This document shows positions 63,349 through 63,399 of a stretch of DNA of 63,399 nucleotides, in pieces (position 1 is the stretch's first letter; every line of letters starts with the position of its first letter). The notes beneath the pieces were generated by a model that was given only the letters and a program-made list of their open reading frames with translations, made no database searches and had not been told where the DNA came from. This DNA is from Roseobacter sp. (GTDB lineage: Bacteria > Pseudomonadota > Alphaproteobacteria > Rhodobacterales > Rhodobacteraceae), in the NCBI GenBank assembly GCA_024636495.1, contig JAGXGZ010000092.1, positions 1 to 63,399 of the forward strand, in the 5' to 3' direction. Made by a program: the position numbers and the translations under genes.

Positions 63349-63399
63349 ACAGGCACCTCGCTTTCATCAGACCAAGAGATCCGGCGCGCGAGCGAGCAG

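Overview
The window reads as the chromosome of a marine Rhodobacterales (Roseobacter-group) alphaproteobacterium. The evidence is the moderately high G+C coding style, DUF1127 micro-proteins, a SAM-II riboswitch before metZ, CcsR/cuckoo-type small RNAs, a stand-alone pyruvate carboxylase and a fused FdsG-FdsB diaphorase. Genus cannot be decided from sequence alone. I saw no tRNA, rRNA, CRISPR array, intact insertion sequence or prophage.

Layout. 1-6.8 kb: the tail of a cobalamin riboswitch drives one compact operon for vitamin B12 uptake (btuB, btuF, btuC, btuD) that carries its own energy-coupling set (exbB, two exbD, tonB). 6.8-20.2 kb: mixed housekeeping genes (ferredoxin, purD, xseA, ftsY, ispZ, a lytic transglycosylase, a GST), with a short AlkB-type hydroxylase, an orphan FdsGB diaphorase and a Popeye-like cyclic-nucleotide-binding membrane protein. 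20.2-28.4 kb: SAM-II riboswitch and metZ, folE2, a DUF1127 gene, trkH, a ThDP enzyme, and a secreted protease-like protein that has lost its catalytic triad. 28.4-40.2 kb: glyQ, glyS (with an AT-rich foreign-looking insert), ppdK, a SleB-type hydrolase, folB-folP-glmM and a DMT transporter. 40.3-58.2 kb: ilvC, two overlapping Lrp-type regulators, an aminotransferase, a UbiH-type hydroxylase, a GntR regulator, a glycosyltransferase with an MshEN-like N-terminus, carA, pyc, an LldD-like oxidase and a UvrD/PcrA helicase.

The most unusual part is 59-63.4 kb. A broken FkbM methyltransferase gene in AT-rich DNA meets, tail to tail, a minus-strand locus made of a DUF1127 gene (ccaF1-like) followed by four hairpins, each with a CCUCCC loop and the last one a terminator. 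Upstream of it lies a separate two-hairpin RNA with the same loops and its own terminator. Both units are preceded by nearly identical tandem palindromes placed like a LysR-type operator, and a related pair lies before the second DUF1127 gene at 23.1 kb. This looks like a coordinated anti-Shine-Dalgarno-like sRNA/DUF1127 regulon. After apbC comes a frameshifted secreted protein gene and then three TGGG repeats with 10-base period, as in an mraZ promoter, but AT-rich DNA with an unrelated reverse ORF follows instead of mraZ.

Start codons were chosen by ribosome-binding site and family length, so several differ from the longest possible ORF.
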